64,000 bases of DNA from MED-G105 sp038522945 (lineage in GTDB: Bacteria; Pseudomonadota; Alphaproteobacteria; Caulobacterales; Parvularculaceae). A model generated the notes under the pieces. That model was given only the letters and a program-made list of their open reading frames with translations. It searched no databases and was not told the origin of the DNA. The translations under genes and the position numbers were made by a program. This document shows, piece after piece, positions 18,301 through 27,100 of the stretch; the stretch's first letter is position 1; the number at the start of each line of letters is the position of its first letter. The stretch covers positions 505,694 through 569,693 of the forward strand of contig JBCBJV010000001.1 in the NCBI GenBank assembly GCA_038522945.1, in the 5' to 3' direction.

Positions 18301-19248
18301 CCGATTGAGTCGCTGATTGCGTCAGGCTCATTGGCCCTCTCCGGTGATCTCGACCGAATGGCCGCAAGCGGTACGTTTGAGGTCGAAGAACTTAATGCCG
18401 GTGTCGCCGTGCCCCCCGCGACAGGGCTGACACCTATAACAGTAGTGCGCACCGATACGATTGAGAAGGACGAAATCCCAACGGGCCCGACAGACCTCAC
18501 CGCAAAAGGCGAAGTAACCGGTCCCTTGATTGATTTAGACATTGCCCTCAAAGCTCCACAGGAGATCTTCATCCGAGGACGCGGCCTTGAAAGTGAGTGG
18601 TCCGCGGATGTCCGGCTGACAGGAAACAGCACTGCACCATTGCTGGTGGGCGGCGTGAATGTGCGACGCGGCACAATCGATTTTGCGGGACGGCGTTTTG
18701 ATATCTCAACCGGTGAAATCGCCTTTGATCGACTTGGAAGAAACGATCCGCGGCTTGATCTGCGTGCCGAATATGAAGCTGACAACGACCTCACTGCAGC
18801 CATTGTCGTGGGCGGAAGGGGCTCGGCGCCGACGGTCAATCTTGCCTCGACGCCTTCCCTTCCCAACGAAGACATCATGGCGGTTGTCCTCTTTGGTAAA
18901 GCGGCGAACCAACTGTCGGCGTTTGAATCCCTGCAAGTGGCTCAAGCTCTGGCACAGCTAGGCGGAGTTGGGCCATTCGGCGGCGGCTCCGGGCTGACGG
19001 GCACGGCCCGCTCTGCCGTCGGGCTCGACATGCTCAACCTTGACCTAGACAGTGACACAGGGGCGAGCGCGCTCACCGTCGGCAAGTATCTTGCGGATGG
19101 CCTTTTCGTTTCTGCGTCGCAGAATGCCCGAGGCGATCAGGGGTCAGTCCGAGTCGAGTATGAAGTCACTGACTCCATTAGCCTGGAAACGTTGCTCGAA
19201 CAGGATGGAGATCAGACAGTTTCAGCAAACTGGAAACGAGACTTTTAG
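15373..19248 (+). CDS. tamB: Translocation and assembly module subunit TamB
   Basis: A 1291-residue AsmA/TamB-like protein with an N-terminal signal anchor (residues 5-27), a very long beta-rich periplasmic region of repeated amphipathic strands, and a C-terminal TamB (DUF490) domain. The latter is marked by IFIRGRGLESEW, VNVRRGTIDFAGRRFDISTGEIAFD, and a closing DISLET/NWKRDF-like end. It bridges the inner membrane to TamA in the outer membrane; members of this family are linked to phospholipid transport. It is directly coupled to tamA. Length is in the usual range. Confidence 0.92.
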   Translation: MYSILKLIGLSLVGIVFAVAIAVTMITQTSGGRSWIAAIAEQQLASILGGPVEITGLGPGLPSRIYVERMTLSDTQGSFAEIQGALVELDPLAAITGNVRVSVAQVESGTFLRLPVLPESQDEDATPPQALQLPEAFPSIALENIHLNSIELYPAVFGGGQDEPPTELSADGRIVMGGRDITADFIAQLSDPETGTPIDSLAVEINRPTRTDLIVDLRLASPQAGYLSRLLGAGDAVLVTANHEGPVNELEIMLAAQLGTLGQYTGDLSGDPNQQDFRLSLQGTPGSAFDNVRDYLGTDIFLNVSINALADGISIAIDEATARIGSLSGTASWTNRNGVLSTANLSGNFSPGEGFPPDLAGLVTDGVDIAGQLSPDGKETYAIAASVSSNAFSLTLKDAKSDLATQFRGISEFELKPIEEIQTYLPAGLSAAGIVDVTGSEKIALEGFSLTSGSDLQASINARLTSPSNAIDANGKYSLSPDFLKRQVPDVTFLSSLTGTFDVDGTTEDILARLNATISAIRFNEEVINPSTITLELRGSAEEFEAQVDGSIDGTATSLNGDVAREANGQFQVSKLSISADGASLDGSGAFDPATQTGAFSLEVQGEPGAMLLPALPLEGSLIASGQIADSEASSSLSLLANSFRVLNYELNELSVSGSGPLSAFALEASAQRIANEGALLVDSFKTESNLNLEDGVSAQVSSLSVRAQGFDVEAQKPFNLVITDGLSIEGLGLELNQQGRLLLDARLSPQRWEASGRLDNLNIPETLAATSAAFSLDTDQPKMASGDFSLFSLASAEPKEILKGEIEWNGSSLSLRHPEEGSGETFVSDLTFPLLLQRDNGLSINAQGALSGSARYQGPLEPLAAFLPPALQTLEGITTMSVSLSGETSAPAVDGSVSLENGGYTDVATGLTIANIAAQSDVSFKNNAGTLSFTADASGAGQTEKTMKTEGRIVLGNENSVNVTLDLNGASFIAGPIESLIASGSLALSGDLDRMAASGTFEVEELNAGVAVPPATGLTPITVVRTDTIEKDEIPTGPTDLTAKGEVTGPLIDLDIALKAPQEIFIRGRGLESEWSADVRLTGNSTAPLLVGGVNVRRGTIDFAGRRFDISTGEIAFDRLGRNDPRLDLRAEYEADNDLTAAIVVGGRGSAPTVNLASTPSLPNEDIMAVVLFGKAANQLSAFESLQVAQALAQLGGVGPFGGGSGLTGTARSAVGLDMLNLDLDSDTGASALTVGKYLADGLFVSASQNARGDQGSVRVEYEVTDSISLETLLEQDGDQTVSANWKRDF

Positions 19249-19274
19249 GCGCCGATGCCCCGTCGGCGCAATTT
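19249..19274 (+). terminator. Possible terminator after tamB
   Basis: A perfect 7-bp stem, GCGCCGA (19249-19255) with TCGGCGC (19263-19269), begins directly after the tamB stop and is followed by AATTT. The U-tract is short, so efficiency is doubtful. The remaining 190 bp up to the convergent fghA end has no visible gene. Confidence 0.5.
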
Positions 19275-19459
19275 GGGAGGAGCACACCGACAGGGCTAGG
19301 GCAAAGATCAGCAGAATATTGGGGGGAGAACATTTGCTGCTGATCTGAAGTAACTTACGTCCGGACTTGGGCGGTGGATCAGTGATCGCAGCACGTCAGG
19401 ATTGGCCCGAGCAATCGTCCATAAGTTTTTCCTGTGTAACCGGAACTTGGATCAGCCTT

Positions 19460-20311
19460 TTAGGTTGCTTGCAGATGGTCAGCTGCCCAATGCAAGTGAT
19501 CACCGAGGAAGCTAGAGATAAAGAAATAGCTGTGATCGTACCCTTCCTGATAGCGCATCTGCAAAGACTGGCCGTGGTCTGAACAGGCGCGTTCGAGCAG
19601 GTCCGGCTTTAGCTGACTATTCATAAACTCGTCGTTCAGGCCCTGATCGACCATTATCTCAGGTACCCGGTGGCCGTCCTCGATAAGGGCGCATGCATCG
19701 TATTGCCGCCAAACGCCTTTATTGTCGCCGATGTATCGTGGCAGCGCATTCTGACCCCAAGGACAGTTGATGGGAGAGGCGATCGGTGCGAGGGCACTCA
19801 CGGATTTGAAGCGGTCAGGATTTTTAAGGCCAATAGTCAACGCTCCATGACCACCCATGGAGTGGCCTGTGAGGCCCAGACGACCGGCATCGATCTCCGC
19901 GAATTCAGTGAGAACCAATTCCGGTAGTTCGTGTGCTACGTAAGAGTACATTCTATAGTTTTCAGCCCACGGTGCTTCGGTCGCATCAAGATAGAAGCCA
20001 GCCCCTGAGCCGAAATCATACCGGTCATGCTCACCGTCTAATTCGAGCCCTCTTGGACTCGTGTCGGGCGTCATAAATGCCAGGCCTATATCAGCGCAAA
20101 GTCTTTGGGCGCCTGCTTTCACCATTGCGTTCTCATGAGTGCAGGTAAGCCCGGCCAGAAAAACAATGAGAGGCACAGGTCCTTCCCGGACCTGGGGCGG
20201 CAAATAAAGCCCCAAGGTCATCTCGGTCCCCGTCGAGCGCGACGAATGGGAAAATACTTTCTGCATGCCGCCAAAGCACTTATTGGCACTCAATTCAGTC
20301 AATGTAGACAA
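19460..20311 (-). CDS. fghA: S-formylglutathione hydrolase
   Basis: Esterase D-family alpha/beta hydrolase of about 283 residues that splits S-formylglutathione to formate and glutathione in formaldehyde detoxification. Family signs: NKCFGGMQKVFSH near the start, FLAGLTCTHEN (oxyanion region), the nucleophile elbow GHSMGGHGAL, the Asp in VDQGLNDEF and the His in GYDHSYFFI. The start is uncertain: TTG at 20311 is 4 bp after GGAGGG, a GTG at 20323 and TTG at 20302 are alternatives. No glutathione-dependent formaldehyde dehydrogenase gene is nearby. It may be co-transcribed with the AttH-like gene 42 bp upstream. Confidence 0.9.
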   Translation of the reverse strand: MSTLTELSANKCFGGMQKVFSHSSRSTGTEMTLGLYLPPQVREGPVPLIVFLAGLTCTHENAMVKAGAQRLCADIGLAFMTPDTSPRGLELDGEHDRYDFGSGAGFYLDATEAPWAENYRMYSYVAHELPELVLTEFAEIDAGRLGLTGHSMGGHGALTIGLKNPDRFKSVSALAPIASPINCPWGQNALPRYIGDNKGVWRQYDACALIEDGHRVPEIMVDQGLNDEFMNSQLKPDLLERACSDHGQSLQMRYQEGYDHSYFFISSFLGDHLHWAADHLQAT

Positions 20312-20353
20312 GGAGCCCTCCACTACCTCTTTGACCGCCCCATATTGACACCA

Positions 20354-21466
20354 TCAGTAGCCGGTCATTTCGAGATATCCAACCCCAGCATGACTTCCTT
20401 CAAAACGAATTGGGCCTTCCCAATAGGGAAATGAAGTCGCCATCCAGCTGTTGTCATTGAGGGGTTTAGTTCTCAAATCGACGCCTCGACCATCAATCGC
20501 AACGCGCCAGTCCAAAGGAACTTTGCGACCTTCAACGGATTTGGTGCGCAGCGGGTCAATGCTGATTTGTGATGCCTTTAGCGATGTCGATTTGCCATCA
20601 GCAGCGATCCAGGTCCCTGCAAAAAAATCGCCATTCACCCTATCTCGCAGGCGAAAGAGCATGGCTTTTTGTCCATCTTCAAAATGGAGTGAAAACCAAT
20701 CCCACCCGGACTGCGTCTCCGCCAGAAGCTTGCTGCTCCACTCGCGGTCCATCCAGGCACGGCCTTTTACCTGACGGACGACACCATCAATCTCGACCTC
20801 ACCCCGAACCGAGAAGAAGGGTTGCGAGTAGTAGTAAGAGGCTTGGCCTTCGGGCGATTTAATGCTGAAGCCTTCTTCACCCTGTAAGACAAGCGGCCCA
20901 TTCGCGGCTAGGGTAAGGTCATATCCAAAATCCTGACCATAGGCGCGCAGCCGTGTATCCGAAAGTAGGTCTGCGCCTTCCCTCGCCTCAAACACCCAAT
21001 CGTCAATATATGCACTGAACGGAGCGGCACTGACACCGGCCTGGCCGACACCGTCACGGGCAAACTTTTCCGCCGAGTAGTGGCCTTTTGATGTAGTTAC
21101 TGCCGCATGCGCCATAAACAAATAGTCCGCAGACCAAATACTCACCTGCCCCGCCGTTGTTTCCTCACTCAAATTGTCCGACGGGGGCCCAAGACCAGAC
21201 CGGAACAACGTCCACTGGACGCCAATTGCTTCGTTTGTCTCCACGTCTTGGAGATTGGCGGTAAGGTACCACCACTCGATGCGATGTCCGTCATGAGGCC
21301 CATGGTCCGTAGGGAAACTGAATTCCTTTCCGGGCAGAACCGGCAAGAAGCCTTCCTCGTCGCGGCCAAGTCCGGCAAACCCCTGCGCGAACGCAGTCTG
21401 AAGCCATGCGATCGATAAAACCAAAATCCAAATCAATCTTTGTACGGCTCTAAAATCAGCGATCAT
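20354..21466 (-). CDS. AttH/CrtC-like (lipocalin-fold) secreted protein
   Basis: A 370-residue exported protein of the AttH/hydroxyneurosporene synthase-like family. An N-terminal signal peptide (LIWILVLSIAWLQTAFAQG) precedes the hallmark HRIEWWYLTANLQD at about residues 60-73. A second half carries GRAWMDREWSS and GWDWFSLHF, both typical of the family. CrtC carotenoid hydratase shares this fold, but the signal peptide and the operon with an ABC exporter point to the AttH-type group, whose function is not known. The ATG at 21466 overlaps the end of the permease gene by 11 bp. Confidence 0.8.
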   Translation of the reverse strand: MIADFRAVQRLIWILVLSIAWLQTAFAQGFAGLGRDEEGFLPVLPGKEFSFPTDHGPHDGHRIEWWYLTANLQDVETNEAIGVQWTLFRSGLGPPSDNLSEETTAGQVSIWSADYLFMAHAAVTTSKGHYSAEKFARDGVGQAGVSAAPFSAYIDDWVFEAREGADLLSDTRLRAYGQDFGYDLTLAANGPLVLQGEEGFSIKSPEGQASYYYSQPFFSVRGEVEIDGVVRQVKGRAWMDREWSSKLLAETQSGWDWFSLHFEDGQKAMLFRLRDRVNGDFFAGTWIAADGKSTSLKASQISIDPLRTKSVEGRKVPLDWRVAIDGRGVDLRTKPLNDNSWMATSFPYWEGPIRFEGSHAGVGYLEMTGY

Positions 21467-23996
21467 TTGCAAATGCTCTCAGCAAGTCCGTCGGTTCTGA
21501 CCGCCGCATGGCAAGAAAGCTCGGCAAGGCAGCAAGACACGTGGTCGCTACCGCCATGGCGATCGTCACAAGCCATTGTGCGGGGTACTTGGTCATGGGC
21601 AATTGCCATCCAAACGCTTCCACATTGATGATATCAGTTAGAATGAAGGCGATTACGAGACCCAAGGGAATAGCAAGAAGGGCGGTAACGCCCGCAAACA
21701 GAAGACTCTTCACAAGGTCTAACGCAGCCAGCTGGCCGCGAGTTAGTCCCATTGCCCAAAGGGGAGCAACTTGTGGCAAGCGGGAAATCGACAGCGACAA
21801 CAAGCTCGTCAGCATGGCAACGCCGGCAACAATAAGGGTAAGAACCGTCAGAGCAGCGGTCACCGAAAAGGTCCGCTCAAAGATCTGTAAAGAAAATTCC
21901 TTTAGGCCTGATTGGTCTATCATATTTGATTGTTGCAGGCCAAACCGGTCCTGAAGTTCTGCGGACAAACCGCTGGTCTTCGCCGGATCCATGCGCAGCA
22001 AAAACAAGGTCTGTTGTGTCTCTGGCCAATTGTTCGCAACGCGGTCAATGGGAACCATAATCTCGTTCACCAGATTGCCATAGTCTGAATAGATACCGGC
22101 AATGGCGGCTTTCCATGGCCCGTTTGGAAGATCCAGAACGATGTTCTCGCCCGGCCGATATCCAAAACGCCGCGCTAATTGCTCATTGATCAACACACCT
22201 TCGTTGTCCTCTAGCCGTGCCCAAGGATCGGAGATCGCCGCAATCAAAGGCCAGTTATCGCTATAGGTCGGGTGCGGCGTAATTCCCATAATGCGCAAGG
22301 GTGCGCTCTCATACCGCGTGCTTTCCAGCATGACAGGAAGGATTGTCTCCACTGTGTCGCCCTCGGTTAGAAAGGCTTCGATTTCCCTCGCTTTCTCCAC
22401 GGGAGCGTTGACATAGAGTTCTGCCGCCAATCGCTGATCCAGCCAACCGGTAAACGTATCCCGGAAACTACCAACCATGGCCCCCACCCCGATATTCACC
22501 GCCAGTGCAAGCAGCAGCGCTTGAAGGGCGAGAGACATCGCCGGCAATTGCTGGCGCCCATCGGCCCAAAACCATTTGGTAACCGACGTGCCCGCGACCC
22601 CTTCAGCCAGCCTCAAACCAACGGAGAAGAGAACAGGAAAGACCAGCGCAGCACTCGCCATTACTGCGCCCATAATTAGAAAGCCGGAAAATAAGCCTCC
22701 TACGAACGTCAGAAAAAGTACGCCCACGGACAGAAAGATAACGGCCGTGATCACGCTGACCCGATGGGACCGGGCATTGCGGGAAAGCCAGGCTTGAGGT
22801 TGGGCCGGGGCAATGACCGGCATTTGATAGATTGCCCAAAGGAACTTGGCGGCGGTGGCCAACGTTCCCAAAAGGCTGATCGCTAGACCCAAGCCCCACC
22901 AGGATGCCCTGAAGGTCAGGCTACCGGGCACTTGCGCGCCATAGAGACTAATCAAGGTCAGCGCAACATCGGGCAATAACAGGGCTGCGACTATGTATCC
23001 GAGCACTAACCCGATAAGCCCTGCAACTATCGCGAAAATCGCAAGCTCAATAATCAGCCCCAGCGTCAGTTCATTTTTCGACGCACCACACGCTATTAAC
23101 GTCCGCAACATAGGCCTTCGTTGCTCGAATGATAGGCCAATGGCCCCGTGGACAATCAGCAGTCCAACAAAAAAAGAAAGGAACCCAAACGCGGTCAAGT
23201 TTAAATGAAAACTCCCCGTGAGTTGCTGGGTGTCGCTAGTTGTTGGTGGAAGCCGCTCGATCAGTTTCGTATCAGTAATGTCTGAGACCGGTAGCAGACC
23301 AGACCGCTGTTCTGTTGCAATCAGTAGGCGATCGATCTTGCCGATTTTGTCGAGAACGGTTTGTGCAGCGGCGATATCCATGATCAGTGTGAGTGGGGCC
23401 ATACCGTCGACTTCGACCACGCGCGGCAATGTCTGCTCATCTCGCGTCAATGGTTGATCGTTTGCAGTAAGGTTTAGCTCTTTCAACGTTTGTCTTGCTG
23501 CCAACGACACATAGGGTGGGCGCATGAAAACAAGCGGCGTCAGGCCCGTACTTTCTTGTTGGTCGGCCCCGACCCCATTTAACCCCCTCACCGCTGCGGT
23601 TGCCGGCAGCGACACCAGGTCCACGCCCATCACGGTGACACGGCGTCCCTCAACCACAACGCTCCCGGTGACCACCGGTGAGACGCGCCAACCTGCACGG
23701 CGCAACTCTGCAAAGACACTCTCATCGAATGGCTCGCCCGTGCGGCTTTCAAATACCGACAACTGATCTGCACCAAGTTGCTGCGCAGCGAGGTCATAGC
23801 TTTCGCGGGCCTCAAAATTGAGGGCCTGAACACCAGAAAACAAAGCTGTAGCAGCCGCAAGGCCCACGACCAACGTGATTGCCTGCAAAGGGTGACGCGG
23901 CCAGTGACTGAGCAGCGTCCGTAACACCCAAGACAAATCTGTGCGCGCCATTGGCCGGGTTCGACTATACGCCGAAGCACTTGCGTTACTCATCAT
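21456..23996 (-). CDS. FtsX-family ABC transporter permease
   Basis: An 846-residue permease of the MacB/LolCE/FtsX type. One N-terminal transmembrane helix (about residues 38-58) is followed by a large periplasmic domain. Then comes a block of four helices near residues 270-400, a second hydrophobic block near 425-520, another periplasmic domain, and three final helices ending LAALPSFLAMRRSEPTDLLRAF. The duplicated FtsX arrangement matches fused permeases that work as a single chain with one ATPase. The stop-start overlap with the ATPase gene is ATGA. The cargo is unknown; the secreted AttH-like protein downstream is a likely partner. Confidence 0.87.
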   Translation of the reverse strand: MMSNASASAYSRTRPMARTDLSWVLRTLLSHWPRHPLQAITLVVGLAAATALFSGVQALNFEARESYDLAAQQLGADQLSVFESRTGEPFDESVFAELRRAGWRVSPVVTGSVVVEGRRVTVMGVDLVSLPATAAVRGLNGVGADQQESTGLTPLVFMRPPYVSLAARQTLKELNLTANDQPLTRDEQTLPRVVEVDGMAPLTLIMDIAAAQTVLDKIGKIDRLLIATEQRSGLLPVSDITDTKLIERLPPTTSDTQQLTGSFHLNLTAFGFLSFFVGLLIVHGAIGLSFEQRRPMLRTLIACGASKNELTLGLIIELAIFAIVAGLIGLVLGYIVAALLLPDVALTLISLYGAQVPGSLTFRASWWGLGLAISLLGTLATAAKFLWAIYQMPVIAPAQPQAWLSRNARSHRVSVITAVIFLSVGVLFLTFVGGLFSGFLIMGAVMASAALVFPVLFSVGLRLAEGVAGTSVTKWFWADGRQQLPAMSLALQALLLALAVNIGVGAMVGSFRDTFTGWLDQRLAAELYVNAPVEKAREIEAFLTEGDTVETILPVMLESTRYESAPLRIMGITPHPTYSDNWPLIAAISDPWARLEDNEGVLINEQLARRFGYRPGENIVLDLPNGPWKAAIAGIYSDYGNLVNEIMVPIDRVANNWPETQQTLFLLRMDPAKTSGLSAELQDRFGLQQSNMIDQSGLKEFSLQIFERTFSVTAALTVLTLIVAGVAMLTSLLSLSISRLPQVAPLWAMGLTRGQLAALDLVKSLLFAGVTALLAIPLGLVIAFILTDIINVEAFGWQLPMTKYPAQWLVTIAMAVATTCLAALPSFLAMRRSEPTDLLRAFANDR

Positions 23997-24733
23997 ACAG
24001 ACTGAATTTGTCCCCGATCGAGATGGTAACGTTGCTTCATACGCGAAGCGATCCTTTCACTATGTGTAACCATTAAAAAGCACGCCCCGGTCTCTTCCAC
24101 GAGGTCGACCGCTAGCTGTATCACCGAATCACTCGTTTCGACGTCCAGATTCCCGGTCGGTTCATCCGCCAAAATCAGAGACGGCTGTCCCGCGAAAGCG
24201 CGCCCTATAGCAACCCGCTGTTGTTGCCCGCCGGAAAGCTGCTCCGGATAACGATCAAGAAGGTCTGTCAAACCGAGTGTTGTGCCCAGACGGCTGATCC
24301 AGTCCGGATCCGGTTTCGCCGTCAGCCGCGCTTGGAAATCTAGGTTGTCTCGGACCGTCAGGCTGGAAATCAAATTAAACTGCTGGAAAACGATGCCGAT
24401 ATGTTGACGACGCAAAGCCGACCGTTCGTCGTGACGCAGCGCGCTATACGGTCGTCCCAGGAACTTGATTTCACCCTGATCAAACCCATCAAGGGCGCCG
24501 ATGAGGTGCAAGAGTGTGCTTTTGCCACTTCCAGACTCGCCAGTAAGAGCAATCAAATCTCCGGCTCGCGCATTTAATGAGACCCCTTGAAGGACGGGGA
24601 CGGACCCACTCGCGCTTGCATAGGCTTTGTGGAGGTCCTGGACCACTAGTAACGGTTCTAGCGCCGAATCCGACTTGTGGGCGAGGTCGGCCTCACGCAT
24701 TGCCTGTCCGTTGTCCTGAAAAGTCCCGTCCAT
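23993..24733 (-). CDS. ABC transporter ATP-binding protein (LolD/MacB type)
   Basis: A 246-residue ATPase with Walker A GESGSGKST, Q-loop FQQFNLI, signature LSGGQQQRVAIGRA, Walker B LILADEPTGNLD and the switch His in MVTHS. The GNLD after Walker B is typical of ATPases paired with FtsX-like permeases. It starts the unit ATPase-permease-AttH-like. The first 25 residues are an unconserved extension, so the ATG at residue 12 is an alternative start. Confidence 0.9.
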   Translation of the reverse strand: MDGTFQDNGQAMREADLAHKSDSALEPLLVVQDLHKAYASASGSVPVLQGVSLNARAGDLIALTGESGSGKSTLLHLIGALDGFDQGEIKFLGRPYSALRHDERSALRRQHIGIVFQQFNLISSLTVRDNLDFQARLTAKPDPDWISRLGTTLGLTDLLDRYPEQLSGGQQQRVAIGRAFAGQPSLILADEPTGNLDVETSDSVIQLAVDLVEETGACFLMVTHSERIASRMKQRYHLDRGQIQSV

Positions 24734-24782
24734 TTATTGCTCTGCCCACAGATTTAGTCAGATGGCGTTATGCCTCAACCTA

Positions 24783-25373
24783 TCATGGCGTAAGCCAGCC
24801 AGCTGTCCTAGCGTCATCGATGTAGCGAAATACCGCACGCCGATGGCCTGTTCGAGATAAGCTGAGCCAGTCGATTGTCCGCACTTGGAACACAATCATG
24901 GCAAAATGCAGTCCGAGATCGGTCAGATCGATTGATTTGTCCTCAGTGGCAGCTTGATTGGGCACCGCAATGGGTGTCCCAGGGCTTTGGACGCTTCGAT
25001 AATCTGATAGGGACGCCTCTGAGAGGCTTGATCTTTCCTCCCGCCAACGATCACTAGCTCGATCGACAGTCGCATCACCAGACGCTCGAATTTGCACCAT
25101 CGACTTTCGATCGAAAAACAAAAGGCTGGCTGCGCTATTGGCGGTCAGCTCCGCGACCTTTTGTGAGCGGCTGTCCGTGAACATTGTAAATTGCTGGGTT
25201 GCCTTGCAAACCCGTCGCAAAACAAGGGTTCGCACTTGCGGGCCACCATTTTCTGAAACCGACGCCAGACTGACCCACCGAAAGCCAGAGTGGCGATCAT
25301 GGGTCGCGCGGGCGAGGACTGACCAGATATCCGCCTCGATCTCGTCAAGAGTTGTGTTACCCTGCGCGGCCAT
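24783..25373 (-). CDS. Pyridoxamine 5'-phosphate oxidase-like flavin-binding protein
   Basis: A 196-residue split-barrel protein of the PNPOx-like (Alr4036-type) family that probably binds FMN. The pattern FRWVSLASVSENGGPQVRTLVLRRV, followed by FTMFTDSRSQKVAEL and ASLLFFDRKSMVQIRASG, matches the FMN-phosphate and dimer contacts of PNPOx. The conserved C terminus of true PdxH is not seen, so PdxH activity is not claimed. It is divergent from glpK (132 bp) and 49 bp before the ABC ATPase gene. Confidence 0.75.
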   Translation of the reverse strand: MAAQGNTTLDEIEADIWSVLARATHDRHSGFRWVSLASVSENGGPQVRTLVLRRVCKATQQFTMFTDSRSQKVAELTANSAASLLFFDRKSMVQIRASGDATVDRASDRWREERSSLSEASLSDYRSVQSPGTPIAVPNQAATEDKSIDLTDLGLHFAMIVFQVRTIDWLSLSRTGHRRAVFRYIDDARTAGWLTP

Positions 25374-25505
25374 CTGCCTTGCCTACTCCCTCGGCACGGC
25401 AACGTGCCACTTACCTTTGTCTGACTTTGCTTCGAAAGCGAGCTCAAGCGAGCACCAAAACAATACGCGGTCCACGCTAGATAGGACTGCCGGAGGATCC
25501 CCACC

Positions 25506-26996
25506 ATGACAGACGCGCCGCACATCCTTGCCATTGATCAGGGCACCACAAGCTCCCGTGCTATTGTATTCGACCGGCAAGGGCGCATCATTGCTAACGC
25601 ACAACAGGAATTTCCACAGATTTATCCGAAAGATGGGTGGGTTGAGCACGATCCTGAAGATATCTGGTCAACAGTTCTTTCGGTCAGCCGCGACGCTCTT
25701 ACACAAGCAGCAGCTGCCGGGAAAAAAGTAGTCGCGATCGGGATCACAAACCAACGCGAGACGACCTTGGTCTGGGATCGTGAAACCGGAAAGCCCATCC
25801 ATAACGCAATCGTCTGGCAAGATCGCAGAACCACTGACCAGTGCCGTGCCCTCAAAGAAGCCGGGCACGAAGATATGATCCGGGCTCGCACCGGATTAGT
25901 CCTCGACCCTTATTTCTCTGCTTCAAAGATCGCCTGGATCTTGGACAATGTTGAAGGCGCGCGGGCGTCAGCGGAAGCCGGTCACCTCGCCTACGGGACA
26001 ATCGATACGTTTCTGATCTGGCGCCTAACCGGCGGAAAGGTTCACGCCACAGACGCGACCAATGCCAGTCGGACGAGCCTGCTCAACATTGTAAACGGCA
26101 CCTGGGACAACGACCTGCTGGAGCTGTTTTCAGTCCCCGCAAGCGGCCTTGCGAAAGTGCTTGACTGTGCTGACGATTATGGTGTCACCGCAAACGGTAT
26201 CTTTGGCGAACCTCTCCCAATCCTTGGCGTCGCAGGAGATCAGCAGGCCGCAACCATTGGCCAAGCAGGCTTTCATCAAGGCGATATAAAGAGCACCTAC
26301 GGCACGGGTTGTTTCGTCCTCGTGAACTCAGGTGACAAGATGATCGCCTCACAACACGGCCTTCTTTCGACGATCGGATATCGCCTCGATAAAAAGGTCA
26401 GCTATGCCGTGGAAGGATCGATCTTCATAGCTGGTGCAGCCATCCAGTGGTTGCGTGATGAATTGGGCATTATCCAGAATGCTGCTGAAACTGAGGCCTT
26501 GGCCAAATCGATTGAGACCAATCAGGGCGTCTATCTGGTCCCCGCTTTTGCCGGACTCGGCGCGCCCTATTGGCAGCCGGAGGCGCGCGGAGCCATGTTC
26601 GGCCTCACGAGAGGAGCTGGCCGGGCCGCCTTCGCCAGAGCGGCCCTTGAGGCCGTCGCCTATCAAACCAATGACCTGCTTTCAGCCATTAAGGCTGACG
26701 GCATTTCCATCAATCAGCTGCGCGTCGATGGGGGCATGGTCGCGAACGCTTGGCTTCTACAGTCCATGGCCGACATTCTCGATTTACGAATCGTACGGCC
26801 AAAAATCCGAGAAACGACAGCACTTGGTGCCGCTTATCTCGCCGGCTTGAAAGCCGGTCTCTACCGCGACACGGGCGAAATCGCCGACCTATGGGAAGAA
26901 GACACAGCATTTTCGCCATCCCTCGGTGCATCCGCCCGCGAAGAGCTCCTCCAAGGTTGGAAGAATGCTGTTAATCGCACCCTTGTGAGAAACTAA
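25506..26996 (+). CDS. glpK: Glycerol kinase
   Basis: Phosphorylates glycerol to glycerol 3-phosphate with ATP. The 496-residue product matches FGGY-family kinases along its length: phosphate-1 loop AIDQGTTSSRAIVFD, QEFPQIYPKDGWVEHDPEDIW (glycerol-binding region), TNQRETTLVWDRETG, GVAGDQQAATIGQ, and GLGAPYWQPEARGAMFGLTRGA. The start has GGAGGATCCCC. No glpF or glpD gene is nearby, so it stands alone. The region after its stop holds the operators of the next gene. Confidence 0.95.
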   Translation: MTDAPHILAIDQGTTSSRAIVFDRQGRIIANAQQEFPQIYPKDGWVEHDPEDIWSTVLSVSRDALTQAAAAGKKVVAIGITNQRETTLVWDRETGKPIHNAIVWQDRRTTDQCRALKEAGHEDMIRARTGLVLDPYFSASKIAWILDNVEGARASAEAGHLAYGTIDTFLIWRLTGGKVHATDATNASRTSLLNIVNGTWDNDLLELFSVPASGLAKVLDCADDYGVTANGIFGEPLPILGVAGDQQAATIGQAGFHQGDIKSTYGTGCFVLVNSGDKMIASQHGLLSTIGYRLDKKVSYAVEGSIFIAGAAIQWLRDELGIIQNAAETEALAKSIETNQGVYLVPAFAGLGAPYWQPEARGAMFGLTRGAGRAAFARAALEAVAYQTNDLLSAIKADGISINQLRVDGGMVANAWLLQSMADILDLRIVRPKIRETTALGAAYLAGLKAGLYRDTGEIADLWEEDTAFSPSLGASAREELLQGWKNAVNRTLVRN

Positions 26997-27039
26997 ATCG
27001 ATACCGGGTGTGCCGTCGTCCGCGAAAGTGACCCGCCTT

Positions 27040-27077
27040 TGTCAACTGAAGTTGACGTTTGGATTTGTCAATCGACA
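27040..27077 (+). promoter_or_regulatory. Two PpsR-type operator repeats upstream of the ATP-grasp gene
   Basis: TGTCAACTGAAGTTGACG (27040-27057) is a TGT-N12-AC(G) near-match to the PpsR/CrtJ consensus TGT-N12-ACA and forms the palindrome GTCAACTgaAGTTGAC. Nine bases on, TGTCAATCGACA (27066-27077) has the same half sites with a 6-bp spacer. They lie 24-61 bp before the ATG at 27101. The first is nearly the same as the second box before bchF in this window (CAACT core, GTTGAC arm). Binding is inferred. Confidence 0.65.
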
Positions 27078-27100
27078 CTGAAATCGCTAGGATTTAAGCG

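Noticed and set aside
17988..18878. 296-residue minus-strand open frame
   Set aside because: Lies within tamB; Ser/Arg-rich composition typical of antisense translation.
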